This document shows, in pieces, positions 35,674 to 43,605 of a DNA stretch of 64,000 nucleotides (its first letter is position 1; every line of letters begins with the position of its first letter). Position numbers and translations under genes: made by a program. Origin of the DNA: Sulfurimonas sp. (GTDB taxonomy: Bacteria > Campylobacterota > Campylobacteria > Campylobacterales > Sulfurimonadaceae); NCBI RefSeq assembly GCF_019429335.1, contig NZ_JAHYJB010000005.1, positions 1-64,000 on the forward strand, written 5' to 3'. The notes below the pieces were generated by a model. That model searched no databases, was not told the origin of the DNA, and saw nothing but the letters and a program-made list of their open reading frames with translations.

Positions 35674-37228
35674 TTATCGCATAGTTATATTTGCTCTTGC
35701 AATAATTTTTGGCATCTTCTTCTCCGCTCCGTCTCTGTTTCAGATGCAAGACGGAAAAAAAGTCACATTGGGACTTGACCTTCAAGGCGGGCTTCATATG
35801 CTTCTTGGCGTAAAAACCGAAGAGGCTGTAAAGTCACGTGTAAAATCAATTGCAGCAAGCATAAAATACTTTAGCGAGCGAAAAGATATCCTTATAGACT
35901 CACTTGCGTTTGATGAAAACGGCGTTACGTTTGCCCTTTTGGACAAAGATGATTTAAAGGCTATGCAGTCGTTTTTACATGAAATAAAGGGCGCCATCGT
36001 AGTTGTTGTGGGTGATAGTATCTCTCTTAGTCTAAGTGATGAGGAGATTGCAAGAACGCAAGAGCAGGCGATATCGCAGGCGATAGAGACTATTAGAAAC
36101 AGGCTTGACCAGTTTGGTTTGGCTGAGCCGGTAGTAGCAAGACAGGGAGAAGAGAAGATTCTTGTCCAGCTTGCAGGCATTAAAACCATAGAGGATGAGC
36201 AACGCGCCAGAGAGCTAATATCACGCGCGGCAAAGCTTGAACTTATGGCGGTTGATGAAGATAGAATCGCCAGAGTTCACACTATGAGTGATAATGATGC
36301 CGCATCTTACGGCGATGTGATTTTAGAGGATGTTTCAAATCCTAACATAAAACATCTTGTTCGAGAGATTCCTGTTTTAGACGGTTCAATGCTAACGGAC
36401 GCAAATGTCGGATTTGACGAGAATAACCGTCCTCTTATAAGCTTCTCTCTAAATGCGGAGGGTGCGCAGATATTTGGCGATTTTACAGGTAAGAGTGTCG
36501 GTAAAAGATTGGCCGTTGTTCTGGATGGCAAGGTCTATTCTGCTCCTGTTATAAATGAGCGTATAGGCGGCGGAAGCGGTCAGATTTCAGGCAACTATAC
36601 GGTTATGGAAGCAAAAGATTTAGCGATCGCTCTTCGTTCAGGTTCTCTTTTGGCTCCTATTTATCTGATGGAGAAACGCTCAGTCGGCCCAAGTTTAGGG
36701 GCTGACAGTATTAAAGCAAGTATGGTTGCACTAATCGGCGGATTTGGTCTTGTAATATTTTTTATGATAGCTTACTACAGAGTTGCTGGAATTGTTGCAA
36801 ATATCGCGCTTATTGCAAATCTACTGATTATATTGGCAGTTATGAGCCTCTTTGGAGCAACGCTCACGCTTCCTGGAATGGCGGGTATCGTATTAACGGT
36901 AGGTATGGCTGTTGATGCAAACGTTATTATCTCTGAGCGTATTAGAGAGCTTCTAAATCAGGGAGCTTCAATGCACAAAGCAATAGAAGAGGGCTACGCA
37001 AACGCGATACGCGCTATTTTGGATGCGAATATAACGACTCTTATTGCGGCTGTTGTGCTTTATGCTTATGGAACCGGTGCTATAAAAGGTTTTGCTATAA
37101 CGATAAGCATAGGTATTTTAGCTTCGATGCTAACGGCAATTCTTGGAACGCATGGAATTTACCAGATGCTTGAGAGCAGAATTCAAAAAAGTAAAAACAA
37201 CCTTTTATGGTTCGGGATAAAGGGTTAA
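35663..37228 (+). CDS. secD: Protein translocase subunit SecD
   Basis: About 521 residues. Helix 1 at about 7-24, then the P1 periplasmic domain beginning KVTLGLDLQGGLHMLLGV, and five C-terminal helices with GLVIFFMIAYYRVAG, GMAVDANVIISERI (the conserved D519-type Asp in TM4) and GFAITISIGILASMLTAI. It uses proton motive force to pull proteins from SecYEG. ATG 35663 is chosen over an earlier in-frame site because MKLNYRIVIFALAII is the expected N-terminus and the overlap with yajC is short. Confidence 0.95.
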   Translation: MKLNYRIVIFALAIIFGIFFSAPSLFQMQDGKKVTLGLDLQGGLHMLLGVKTEEAVKSRVKSIAASIKYFSERKDILIDSLAFDENGVTFALLDKDDLKAMQSFLHEIKGAIVVVVGDSISLSLSDEEIARTQEQAISQAIETIRNRLDQFGLAEPVVARQGEEKILVQLAGIKTIEDEQRARELISRAAKLELMAVDEDRIARVHTMSDNDAASYGDVILEDVSNPNIKHLVREIPVLDGSMLTDANVGFDENNRPLISFSLNAEGAQIFGDFTGKSVGKRLAVVLDGKVYSAPVINERIGGGSGQISGNYTVMEAKDLAIALRSGSLLAPIYLMEKRSVGPSLGADSIKASMVALIGGFGLVIFFMIAYYRVAGIVANIALIANLLIILAVMSLFGATLTLPGMAGIVLTVGMAVDANVIISERIRELLNQGASMHKAIEEGYANAIRAILDANITTLIAAVVLYAYGTGAIKGFAITISIGILASMLTAILGTHGIYQMLESRIQKSKNNLLWFGIKG

Positions 37229-37231
37229 GCT

Positions 37232-37312
37232 ATGAAACATTTTTTCATCGAAGATGAATCTTTAGTGATTGAGTATAATTTGGACTTGTTCAAATTATGC
37301 GAGAAAGAGTAG
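37232..37312 (+). CDS. Small ORF (26 residues) between secD and secF
   Basis: ATG 37232 begins three bases after the secD stop and TAG ends eight bases before secF. The peptide, MKHFFIEDESLVIEYNLDLF and then KLCEKE, is acidic and not membrane-like. It fills almost all of the 91-base gap of an otherwise tightly packed operon, which argues for a retained gene or coupling ORF. No family is recognised. Confidence 0.4.
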   Translation: MKHFFIEDESLVIEYNLDLFKLCEKE

Positions 37313-37319
37313 GCGAGTT

Positions 37320-38291
37320 ATGGAATTTTTTAAATATACAAAAACCTTTAATTTTATGGGCAAGTCGAAACTTGCAATGATACTCTCTATTGTTTTGGTT
37401 TTAAGTTCGTTTGCTATTTTAGCGACAAAAGGTTTTAATTACGGTGTCGATTTTGCAGGCGGAACAATAGTTCAGGTCAAATACGATGGCGCTGCGCCGA
37501 TTGACGTGATGAGAGAGAAGCTAAAGAGCAACACACTCTTTGATGGCGCTTCTATTACGGAGTTTGGTTCCGAGGATGAGGTAGTTATCCGCATGAGAAC
37601 AGCAACGGGAGATGTAGTTGTCGATGTAGGCGACATTGCGAGCCAGACGCTTGTGGGCACAGGAGAGTTTGAGATTCGTCGTGTTGATATTGTAGGTCCA
37701 AAGGTCGGAAGCGAGCTAAAAGAGAAAGGGATAACCTCTCTTATTTTAGCTGTCATCGGAATTTTAATCTATGTTGCGTTTAGATTTGAGTGGAGATTTG
37801 CTGTTGCCTCAATCATAGCACTTGTTCATGACGTCTCGATAGCTCTTGGAGCTATAGCATTGGTCGGTTTAGAGGTTAACCTTGACGTTTTAGCTGCACT
37901 TCTTACAATTTTGGGTTATTCGCTAAATGATACTATTATCGTTTTTGACCGCATACGTGAGGGAATAATAAAAAATAGAGACAGCGAGTTTAGTGAAATA
38001 ATTGATATATCAATTACAAACACGTTGGCTAGAACTACGTTAACTTCGCTTACAACCCTTTTTGTGGTTTTTACTCTGTTTATGTATGGCGGCGAGATAA
38101 TTCATGCTTTTGCCTTTACTCTTTTAGTAGGTATTGTCGTGGGAACATACTCATCTATTTTTGTCGCTTCGCCTACACTGCTTGTTTTAGGGTTTGATGT
38201 GAAAAAATATCATATAAACCTTGCTCAAAAAGCTGCAAGAGAAGCAGAAAAAGATAGAATGAGAGCTCAGTTCGAATCTGGAGTTATGTAA
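37320..38291 (+). CDS. secF: Protein translocase subunit SecF
   Basis: About 323 residues. Helix 1 at about 17-35 is followed by NYGVDFAGGTIVQVKY, the SecF P1 start, and a C-terminal five-helix part with GSELKEKGITSLILA, GYSLNDTIIVFDRIRE (SecF TM4) and ARTTLTSLTTLFVVFTLF. ATG 37320 (MEFFKYTKTFNFMGKS) is chosen; an extended frame from 37269 runs over the tiny ORF. Its last 26 bases are duplicated at 38386-38411. Confidence 0.95.
   Translation: MEFFKYTKTFNFMGKSKLAMILSIVLVLSSFAILATKGFNYGVDFAGGTIVQVKYDGAAPIDVMREKLKSNTLFDGASITEFGSEDEVVIRMRTATGDVVVDVGDIASQTLVGTGEFEIRRVDIVGPKVGSELKEKGITSLILAVIGILIYVAFRFEWRFAVASIIALVHDVSIALGAIALVGLEVNLDVLAALLTILGYSLNDTIIVFDRIREGIIKNRDSEFSEIIDISITNTLARTTLTSLTTLFVVFTLFMYGGEIIHAFAFTLLVGIVVGTYSSIFVASPTLLVLGFDVKKYHINLAQKAAREAEKDRMRAQFESGVM
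38265..38290 (+). repeat. 26-bp direct repeat, copy 1 (3' end of secF)
   Basis: The block from GCTCAGTTCGAATCTG to GAGTTATGTA occurs here, covering the last codons of secF, and again, exactly, at 38386-38411, 121 bases downstream in non-coding DNA. Confidence 0.9.
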
Positions 38292-38309
38292 GGTTTCATA
38301 CTCTCATTT

Positions 38310-38327
38310 TTTTGGCATAAGCCAAAA
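38310..38327 (+). terminator. Terminator of the secDF operon
   Basis: TTTTGGC (38310-38316) and GCCAAAA (38321-38327) form a seven-base stem with an ATAA loop 19 bases after the secF stop. The T-rich side lies before the stem on the plus strand, so it resembles a bidirectional hairpin more than a strong forward terminator. Confidence 0.5.
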
Positions 38328-38385
38328 CTTCAGTGTCTGAACATCTTCTGAACTTTGTTTAGGATATGTGAGTGATAATAATAAG

Positions 38386-38411
38386 GCTCAGTTCGAATCT
38401 GGAGTTATGTA
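38386..38411 (+). repeat. 26-bp direct repeat, copy 2
   Basis: An exact duplicate of the secF 3' end (38265-38290), now followed by ATGCTTC rather than the secF stop. A small hairpin CGAGCC/GGCTCG (38431-38444) lies just beyond. Confidence 0.9.
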
Positions 38412-38496
38412 TGCTTCTTCCTCTTCTTTGCGAGCCAAGGCTCGGTAAATTATTCATTATAAAACTGCATTACTCTTTAGTTAACCCAATAAAAGT

Positions 38497-38502
38497 TACA
38501 AT
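38497..38502 (+). promoter_or_regulatory. Possible -10 box of the 61-residue membrane protein gene
   Basis: TACAAT, 20 bases before the ATG at 38523, in AT-rich DNA. Confidence 0.4.
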
Positions 38503-38522
38503 AAACAAAAAACGGGTTCGTT

Positions 38523-38708
38523 ATGAGCAGTGTTACATATTTAGTGTTCTTTTTGTTTGTTGCTTTTTGGGTCTACTCTATCATATCTGTCTATGGAGCC
38601 AAATTTAAAGATGAGAAGCAGAAAACATTTTGGAGGATAGGCATAATTTTTGTGCCGCCTTTGGCATTTTTTTATCTTTTTATGAAAAAAAACTTAATTC
38701 TTAAATAG
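38523..38708 (+). CDS. Small two-helix membrane protein of unknown function
   Basis: A 61-residue protein with hydrophobic helices at about 4-23 and 41-55, joined by a charged loop (KFKDEKQKTFWR). The pattern resembles the N-terminal phospholipase-D-nuclease-like small membrane family, but no function is claimed. The IS element inserted precisely in its stop codon: the pre-insertion sequence, recoverable from the target duplication, reads AAA TGA, and the IS supplies AAA TAG, so the protein is unchanged. Confidence 0.6.
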   Translation: MSSVTYLVFFLFVAFWVYSIISVYGAKFKDEKQKTFWRIGIIFVPPLAFFYLFMKKNLILK

Positions 38709-40009
38709 GTAAATCCGATGAAAAATAAAATTTCACTTAATCAAGAAATTAAACTTGGATGAGATTTTGCTTGTACTCCTAAAACAAGGAGTATCCCATC
38801 AAAACACAGCGCACAAAAAAGCTCATCGAAGCTCTGAAAAATATCCCGGATTATAGAGTTGATACAGGAAAAATAGAGTATCCACTCCATGAAGTTTTGT
38901 TTATGACACTCTTTGCGCTTCTCAAGGGCAATACAACTTTTAAAGATATTTTTGCTTGGATGACATTCAACAAAGAGAATGAAATACTCAAAAAGATATT
39001 TGAAAAAGAGAAAGTAAATGTACCTTCTCGTTCCACGCTGCATGCGTTGCTTATTAATACAGACAACAATGCACTAGAAGCTGTTTTTAGGGAGTTCTTT
39101 TTAGAGCATATTCTTCAAAAAAGTATTGCCGTGGATGGAAAATGGCTCAGAGGTAGTGATGTTAATGGGCAGTATACACAAGAGTCGCACAAGGCTATAC
39201 TTAATATCTTAGACAAAGATATTAAGATTGTTTTTGCTCATAAGTTTTTAGATAAAAATAAAAAGAGTGAGATAAAAGCACTTCAAGAAGTGCTTGATGA
39301 TAATTTTTTTAGTGATGATGGACAAATATTTTCATTTGATGCACTTTTAACACAATCAAGCATTCTAAACACTATTGATTCTCAGGGAAATAAATATATT
39401 GCCAAGTTCAAAGACAATCAGAAAAACTTAAAGCACAAGGCTATTGAAACAATCGACGCATTCCAAACCCCAAGTGACATTTATGATGATAAAGAAGGGT
39501 ATCTCAGCGAAAACAATAAAAGAGTCACCAGAACCATAGAGGTGTATCAAAATCAAAACTGTAACATCGTGATGCATCATGAGACATTTGATAATATTCA
39601 ATCGCTTATCAAAGTTACCAAAACATTAACAAGCCCTATCACCACAGAATGTACTCAAACTGTGCAATATGCCATGGCTAATTTCAAAACAACAGCCCAA
39701 GATTTTCATGAGAAGATACTCCAACATTGGAGGGTTGAAACGTATCATTATCATCTAGATATGTTATTGGAAGAAGACCAGCATATTGCCTATAAAGAGC
39801 CGTTTTCTATAGCAATACTTAGAAGTTTTGCTATCAATCTTTACCAGCTGTTTTTAAATGCCAATAAAAATAAAAAAGTTCTACTAACAGGAAAAACCAC
39901 AATGGCAGAGATTAAAAGAAATTGTCTTTATCGTGATGATTTTACTGCAGAGTTATTTGAACAGAAAAGTATCATTTAAGGTTTGTTTTATTTTTCATCG
40001 GATTTACCT
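38707..40009 (+). mobile_element. Complete ISAs1-family insertion sequence (1303 bp)
   Basis: Inverted terminal repeats: the left end from 38707 starts AGGTAAATCCGATGAAAAAT, and the right end to 40009 is its exact reverse complement; the match runs 24 bases (AATAAAA inward). An 11-bp direct repeat AATTCTTAAAT flanks it (38696-38706 and 40010-40020). Perfect ends and target duplication mean a recent, probably still mobile, insertion. Confidence 0.95.
38798..39979 (+). CDS. ISAs1-family DDE transposase
   Basis: The frame is open from 38783 and encodes IKTQRTKKLIEALKNIPDYR, the standard ISAs1 N-terminus, before the first conventional start (TTG 38897, giving a 360-residue product). The best ribosome site, AAGGAG at 38786-38791, is correctly spaced for an ATC at 38798 (393 residues). 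Catalytic residues: Asp in SIAVDGKWLRGS, Asp in IFSFDALLTQSS, and Glu in HWRVETYHYHLDMLLEED. All DDE residues are intact. An inverted repeat TACTCCT/AGGAGTA (38774-38793) hides the ribosome site in read-through transcripts. The start is uncertain; the gene is not. Confidence 0.88.
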   Translation: MKTQRTKKLIEALKNIPDYRVDTGKIEYPLHEVLFMTLFALLKGNTTFKDIFAWMTFNKENEILKKIFEKEKVNVPSRSTLHALLINTDNNALEAVFREFFLEHILQKSIAVDGKWLRGSDVNGQYTQESHKAILNILDKDIKIVFAHKFLDKNKKSEIKALQEVLDDNFFSDDGQIFSFDALLTQSSILNTIDSQGNKYIAKFKDNQKNLKHKAIETIDAFQTPSDIYDDKEGYLSENNKRVTRTIEVYQNQNCNIVMHHETFDNIQSLIKVTKTLTSPITTECTQTVQYAMANFKTTAQDFHEKILQHWRVETYHYHLDMLLEEDQHIAYKEPFSIAILRSFAINLYQLFLNANKNKKVLLTGKTTMAEIKRNCLYRDDFTAELFEQKSII

Positions 40010-40020
40010 AATTCTTAAAT

Positions 40021-40046
40021 GAGCGACATAAAGACTTCAGTCGCTC
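40021..40046 (+). terminator. Hairpin after the IS, native terminator of the small membrane gene
   Basis: GAGCGAC (40021-40027) pairs with GTCGCTC (40040-40046). Before the IS insertion it would have followed the small membrane protein stop directly. No T-run follows, so it is a weak or structural element. Confidence 0.45.
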
Positions 40047-40052
40047 CTTAAG

Positions 40053-40068
40053 ATACTTTTTGTATAAT
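40053..40068 (+). promoter_or_regulatory. Promoter of the DUF6394-like gene (-10 TATAAT)
   Basis: ATACTTTTTGTATAAT then CTCCCCAATTAATT closely matches the yajC promoter at 35359, including the C-rich start region. The -10 is 32 bases before the ATG at 40101. Confidence 0.6.
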
Positions 40069-40100
40069 CTCCCCAATTAATTTTAAGCTAAGGTGTCAAT

Positions 40101-40439
40101 ATGGATTGGGGCAAAGTAATATATGTATTTTTTTCGTTGATGAGTTTAACATCAATCGCAGGTTTTTTATACGAGCATAGTGCTGTCGCACTTTTTGCAG
40201 CAGGCAGTTTAAACCTAATTTCCACATTTTTAAAAATTGGTGTCAGAAACCTTCTCTCCGCTGAGCTTTTAGCTTCCTCTTTAGTTGCAGATTTGCATCT
40301 TATTCCCGCTTTTATCTATCTTGAAGTAGTCGGAAATCTTGAGTGGGCAATAGCGCTTGTAATAGGTGCATTAATAGCAAATATATTTTCAATGGGTCTT
40401 GTCTATATAGAGAGCTCAAAAAATCGCGAAGAGTACTAA
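40101..40439 (+). CDS. Small polytopic membrane protein, DUF6394-like
   Basis: A 112-residue hydrophobic protein with three to four helices (about 5-24, 27-45, 55-77, 80-103), conserved-looking in Campylobacterota (DUF6394 by memory of the family's look; not searched). Function unknown. It begins MDWGKVIYVFFSLMSL. It is followed by a repeat-containing gap and then leuS. Confidence 0.6.
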   Translation: MDWGKVIYVFFSLMSLTSIAGFLYEHSAVALFAAGSLNLISTFLKIGVRNLLSAELLASSLVADLHLIPAFIYLEVVGNLEWAIALVIGALIANIFSMGLVYIESSKNREEY

Positions 40440-40449
40440 TTTGTTGTGC

Positions 40450-40496
40450 GCTAAATGAGCAATACCCAAAAGTGAGGGTACGCGAGCCCATTTAGC
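40450..40496. repeat. Nested palindrome between the DUF6394-like gene and leuS
   Basis: Outer arms GCTAAATG (40450-40457) and CATTTAGC (40489-40496) and inner arms TACCC (40463-40467) and GGGTA (40476-40480) would form a two-tier hairpin. Confidence 0.6.
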
Positions 40497-40519
40497 CACG
40501 CTAAGACCGCTTGGGTCAC

Positions 40520-40537
40520 AAAACCTTTGGTTTTTTT
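40520..40537 (+). terminator. Short terminator before leuS
   Basis: AAAACC (40520-40525), TTT loop, GGTTTT (40529-40534), continuing into a T7 run that ends at 40537. Confidence 0.5.
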
Positions 40538-40588
40538 AGAAAAACTAGACTCTATGGGAGTCAGAATAATTTTACAGGAAGTTTTAAT

Positions 40589-43045
40589 TTGGAATATAAC
40601 GTAAAGACCATGGAAAAGAGTTGGCAAGAGTATTGGGCAAAAAAGAGAAGTTTTGAGCCGAGCGAAGATTTTTTAAAAGAGAAAAAATATATATTAAGCA
40701 TGTTTCCGTTTCCAAGCGGGCGTCTTCATATGGGGCATGTTAGAAACTACACACTCAGCGATGCTTTTGCAAGATACTACCGTCAGCAAGGGTTTAACGT
40801 CCTTCATCCAATCGGCTTTGACAGTTTTGGAATGCCTGCTGAAAACGCTGCTATCAAAAACGGCTCTCATCCGAAAAAATGGACTTATGACAATATAGAC
40901 TATATGAAGGGCGAGTTTAAATCACTCGGCTTTTCATTCTCAAAAGAGCGCGAGCTTGCTACAAGCGATGAACTTTACACAAAGTTTGAGCAGGGCTTTA
41001 TAATCGACATGTACGAAAAAGGTCTTCTTTACCGTAAAAAAGGATTTTTAAACTGGTGTCCTAGTTGTCATACTGTTTTGGCAAACGAGCAGGTAATAGA
41101 TGGCTCATGCTGGAGATGTGACAGTGACGTAGTTAAAAAAGATATGAACCAGTACTACTTCAAAATAACGCAGTACGGCGATGAACTGCTCTCTGATTTA
41201 CACAAACTTGAGGGCGGCTGGCCTAAGCAGGTTCTAACGATGCAGGAGAACTGGATAGGCAAGTCAAACGGTTTGGAGTTTAAACTTTCATTTGATGAAA
41301 AATCACAAGAGAGGCTAGATAGCAAGTTTGAAGGTTTTAGCGTATTTACAACACGTCCAGATACTATTTATGGCGTAAGTTATGCGGCACTGGCTCCTGA
41401 GCACGAGATAGTAAGCTATATGATAGAGAATTCACTTCTTGATAGTGATACGATTCATAAGATAAAAGAGATGAAGAACGCTTCATCTATTGACAGACAA
41501 AAAGAGAAGAGCGGTGTGGCACTAAATCTACATGTAGTTCATCCGCTGACTAAAAAACATGTTCCTATCTGGGTTGCAAACTTTGTTTTGATGGATTATG
41601 GAAGCGGCGCTGTAATGGCTGTTCCTGCCCACGATGAAAGGGATTTTGATTTTGCCAAAAAATATGATTTGCCGATTAGGGGTGTAATCAAACCTTTTGG
41701 CGAAGAGTTTAGCGCAGACAAGCCTTTTACAGACGTCGGCGAGCTTTTTGACTCTGAGATGTTTAACGGACTTAACTCAAAAGAGGCGCAGGCTAAAATA
41801 ATTGAGCATTTTGAAGATAAAAAAATCGGTAAAAAAACAACCAACTTCAAGCTAAAAGATTGGGGAGTAAGTCGTCAGAGATATTGGGGTGCGCCAATTC
41901 CTTTTGTTCACTGCCACGATTGCGGAATAGTGATGGAGAAAAAAGAGAATCTTCCAATCGCTCTGCCTGAAGATATAGTTATTACTGGAGAAGGAAATCC
42001 GCTTGACCACCATCCTTCTTGGAAGCACTGTAAATGTCCTAAATGCGGAATAGATGCTCTTCGCGAAACAGATACCATGGATACGTTTGTAGAGTCAAGC
42101 TGGTACTTTTTACGTTTTTGCGCATCGCCTAAAAACTGGGAAAAAGAGGCTTTTTCAAAAGAACAGATTAAGTACTGGATGCACCAAGGTGTTGACCACT
42201 ATATCGGCGGGATTGAGCATGCAATCTTGCACCTTCTTTATGCAAGGTTTTTTACAAAAGTATTTCGTGATTTAGGGTATCTGGAGTTTGATGAGCCATT
42301 TGGCAGACTTCTTACTCAAGGCATGGTGCTAAAAGACGGTGCTAAGATGAGCAAGTCTAAAGGCAATACGGTTGACCCTGATGCGATTATAGAGAAGTAC
42401 GGAGCGGATACGGCAAGGCTATTCATACTCTTTGCCGCACCTCCGACACAAGAGTTGGAGTGGAACGACAATGCTGTTGAGGGCGCTTATAAGTTTATAA
42501 AAAGATTTTATGAGAGAAGCGCTAACGCATATAAAACAGATAAAATTCCTTTCATTGAGCATGCAAAACTGAACAAAGAAGAGAAGTTTGCCAGAAAGAA
42601 AGTGTACGAAGCGCTTGTGCGCGCAGAGGATGTTTACACAGAGAAGTATACTTTTAACACTATGATAGCCGGTGTTATGGAGGCTATGAATGCTCTAAAC
42701 CTGCAGTCAAATAGCGATGTTTGGAGCGAGGGGTACTGGATTTTGACCTCAATTATGGAGCCGGTTATTCCGCACACATGTTGGGAGATAAGCAGCCAAA
42801 AGTTCTCACTTGCAAATTTGGTACAGCAGAAAGTAATAGATGAAGTTTTTGTTGAAAACACGTTGATTTTGGGTGTCTCTATAAACGGAAAAGCAAGGGT
42901 TGAGATAGAAGTCGCACCTGACGCTTCAAACGATGTTATAATTGCAATGGCAAAAGAGAGCGCTTCAAGATGGCTTGAGGGTAAAATTATAATAAAAGAG
43001 ATTGTGGTGCCTAAAAAGCTGGTCAATTTAGTTGTAAAGGATTGA
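40589..43045 (+). CDS. leuS: Leucyl-tRNA synthetase
   Basis: An 818-residue class I aminoacyl-tRNA synthetase. TTG at 40589 is chosen because it follows AGGAAG and gives [19 protein letters not shown]; the frame extends 26 codons upstream without a plausible start context. HMGH-type signature [13 protein letters not shown] near residue 44, editing domain with the TTRPDT motif near 225, and KMSKSKGN near 588. The zinc-like cysteine pairs CPSC and CPKCG also occur. Length is normal. It is immediately followed by lptE, the same order as in E. coli. Confidence 0.96.
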   Translation: MEYNVKTMEKSWQEYWAKKRSFEPSEDFLKEKKYILSMFPFPSGRLHMGHVRNYTLSDAFARYYRQQGFNVLHPIGFDSFGMPAENAAIKNGSHPKKWTYDNIDYMKGEFKSLGFSFSKERELATSDELYTKFEQGFIIDMYEKGLLYRKKGFLNWCPSCHTVLANEQVIDGSCWRCDSDVVKKDMNQYYFKITQYGDELLSDLHKLEGGWPKQVLTMQENWIGKSNGLEFKLSFDEKSQERLDSKFEGFSVFTTRPDTIYGVSYAALAPEHEIVSYMIENSLLDSDTIHKIKEMKNASSIDRQKEKSGVALNLHVVHPLTKKHVPIWVANFVLMDYGSGAVMAVPAHDERDFDFAKKYDLPIRGVIKPFGEEFSADKPFTDVGELFDSEMFNGLNSKEAQAKIIEHFEDKKIGKKTTNFKLKDWGVSRQRYWGAPIPFVHCHDCGIVMEKKENLPIALPEDIVITGEGNPLDHHPSWKHCKCPKCGIDALRETDTMDTFVESSWYFLRFCASPKNWEKEAFSKEQIKYWMHQGVDHYIGGIEHAILHLLYARFFTKVFRDLGYLEFDEPFGRLLTQGMVLKDGAKMSKSKGNTVDPDAIIEKYGADTARLFILFAAPPTQELEWNDNAVEGAYKFIKRFYERSANAYKTDKIPFIEHAKLNKEEKFARKKVYEALVRAEDVYTEKYTFNTMIAGVMEAMNALNLQSNSDVWSEGYWILTSIMEPVIPHTCWEISSQKFSLANLVQQKVIDEVFVENTLILGVSINGKARVEIEVAPDASNDVIIAMAKESASRWLEGKIIIKEIVVPKKLVNLVVKD

Positions 43046-43047
43046 TT

Positions 43048-43581
43048 TTGAAGAAGCTGTTAAAAATCAAAAACCTTTTGCTTCTTTTATCGGTCTCTAT
43101 TTTCATAAGCGGATGCGGATACTCTCCGAGTGCCAAATTTTCTCGTGATGCTTTGGGCGAGAAGATAAGTACGAGCGTTATTATTTCAGCACAAGACCCA
43201 CAGAATACAGTTGTAATTAAAGATGCAGTTGACAGGGCAATTATAGAGGTATTTCAGGCTTCGCTAGTTGAGAGACAATACTCAGATAGCCATCTTGTTC
43301 TAAAAATGTCTACACCCGTTTATGCTCCAATTGTTTATGATGAAAACGGTTTTGTTATAGGATACAGAATGAGCGTTGTTTTAAATATAGTAAAACATAC
43401 AAACGGCGTATCAAAAAGCTATACGACAAGAGGATTTCATGACTTTTCCGTCGCTCCAAATGCTATTGTAACAGACCAAGACAGGTTTGAGGCCATCGGT
43501 CAAGGTGCACAAAGAGCTGTAAGGTCTTTTGTAGCACAGGTTTCTGCGGAGGGAGCAAGAGCTAAAAAAGAGTCAAAATAG
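43048..43581 (+). CDS. lptE: LPS-assembly lipoprotein LptE-like
   Basis: About 177 residues; a lipoprotein signal with lipobox ISGCGYSPSA at about 20-28 (Cys acylated). The mature part has an alternating strand-helix pattern typical of LptE/RlpB, which plugs LptD and delivers LPS to the outer leaflet. TTG 43048 (MKKLLKIKNLLLL) follows AAAGGATTG at good spacing; an alternative TTG lies six bases upstream. Direct continuation from leuS matches the E. coli leuS-lptE pair, which supports the assignment more than the weak sequence does. Confidence 0.75.
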   Translation: MKKLLKIKNLLLLLSVSIFISGCGYSPSAKFSRDALGEKISTSVIISAQDPQNTVVIKDAVDRAIIEVFQASLVERQYSDSHLVLKMSTPVYAPIVYDENGFVIGYRMSVVLNIVKHTNGVSKSYTTRGFHDFSVAPNAIVTDQDRFEAIGQGAQRAVRSFVAQVSAEGARAKKESK

Positions 43582-43605
43582 AACTTTAACAATCAAGGAG
43601 ATATT

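Noticed and set aside
40511-40588. An earlier leuS start at 40511
   Set aside because: The extension covers the terminator-like region 40520-40537, has no homologous look and lacks a ribosome site; TTG 40589 has AGGAAG.
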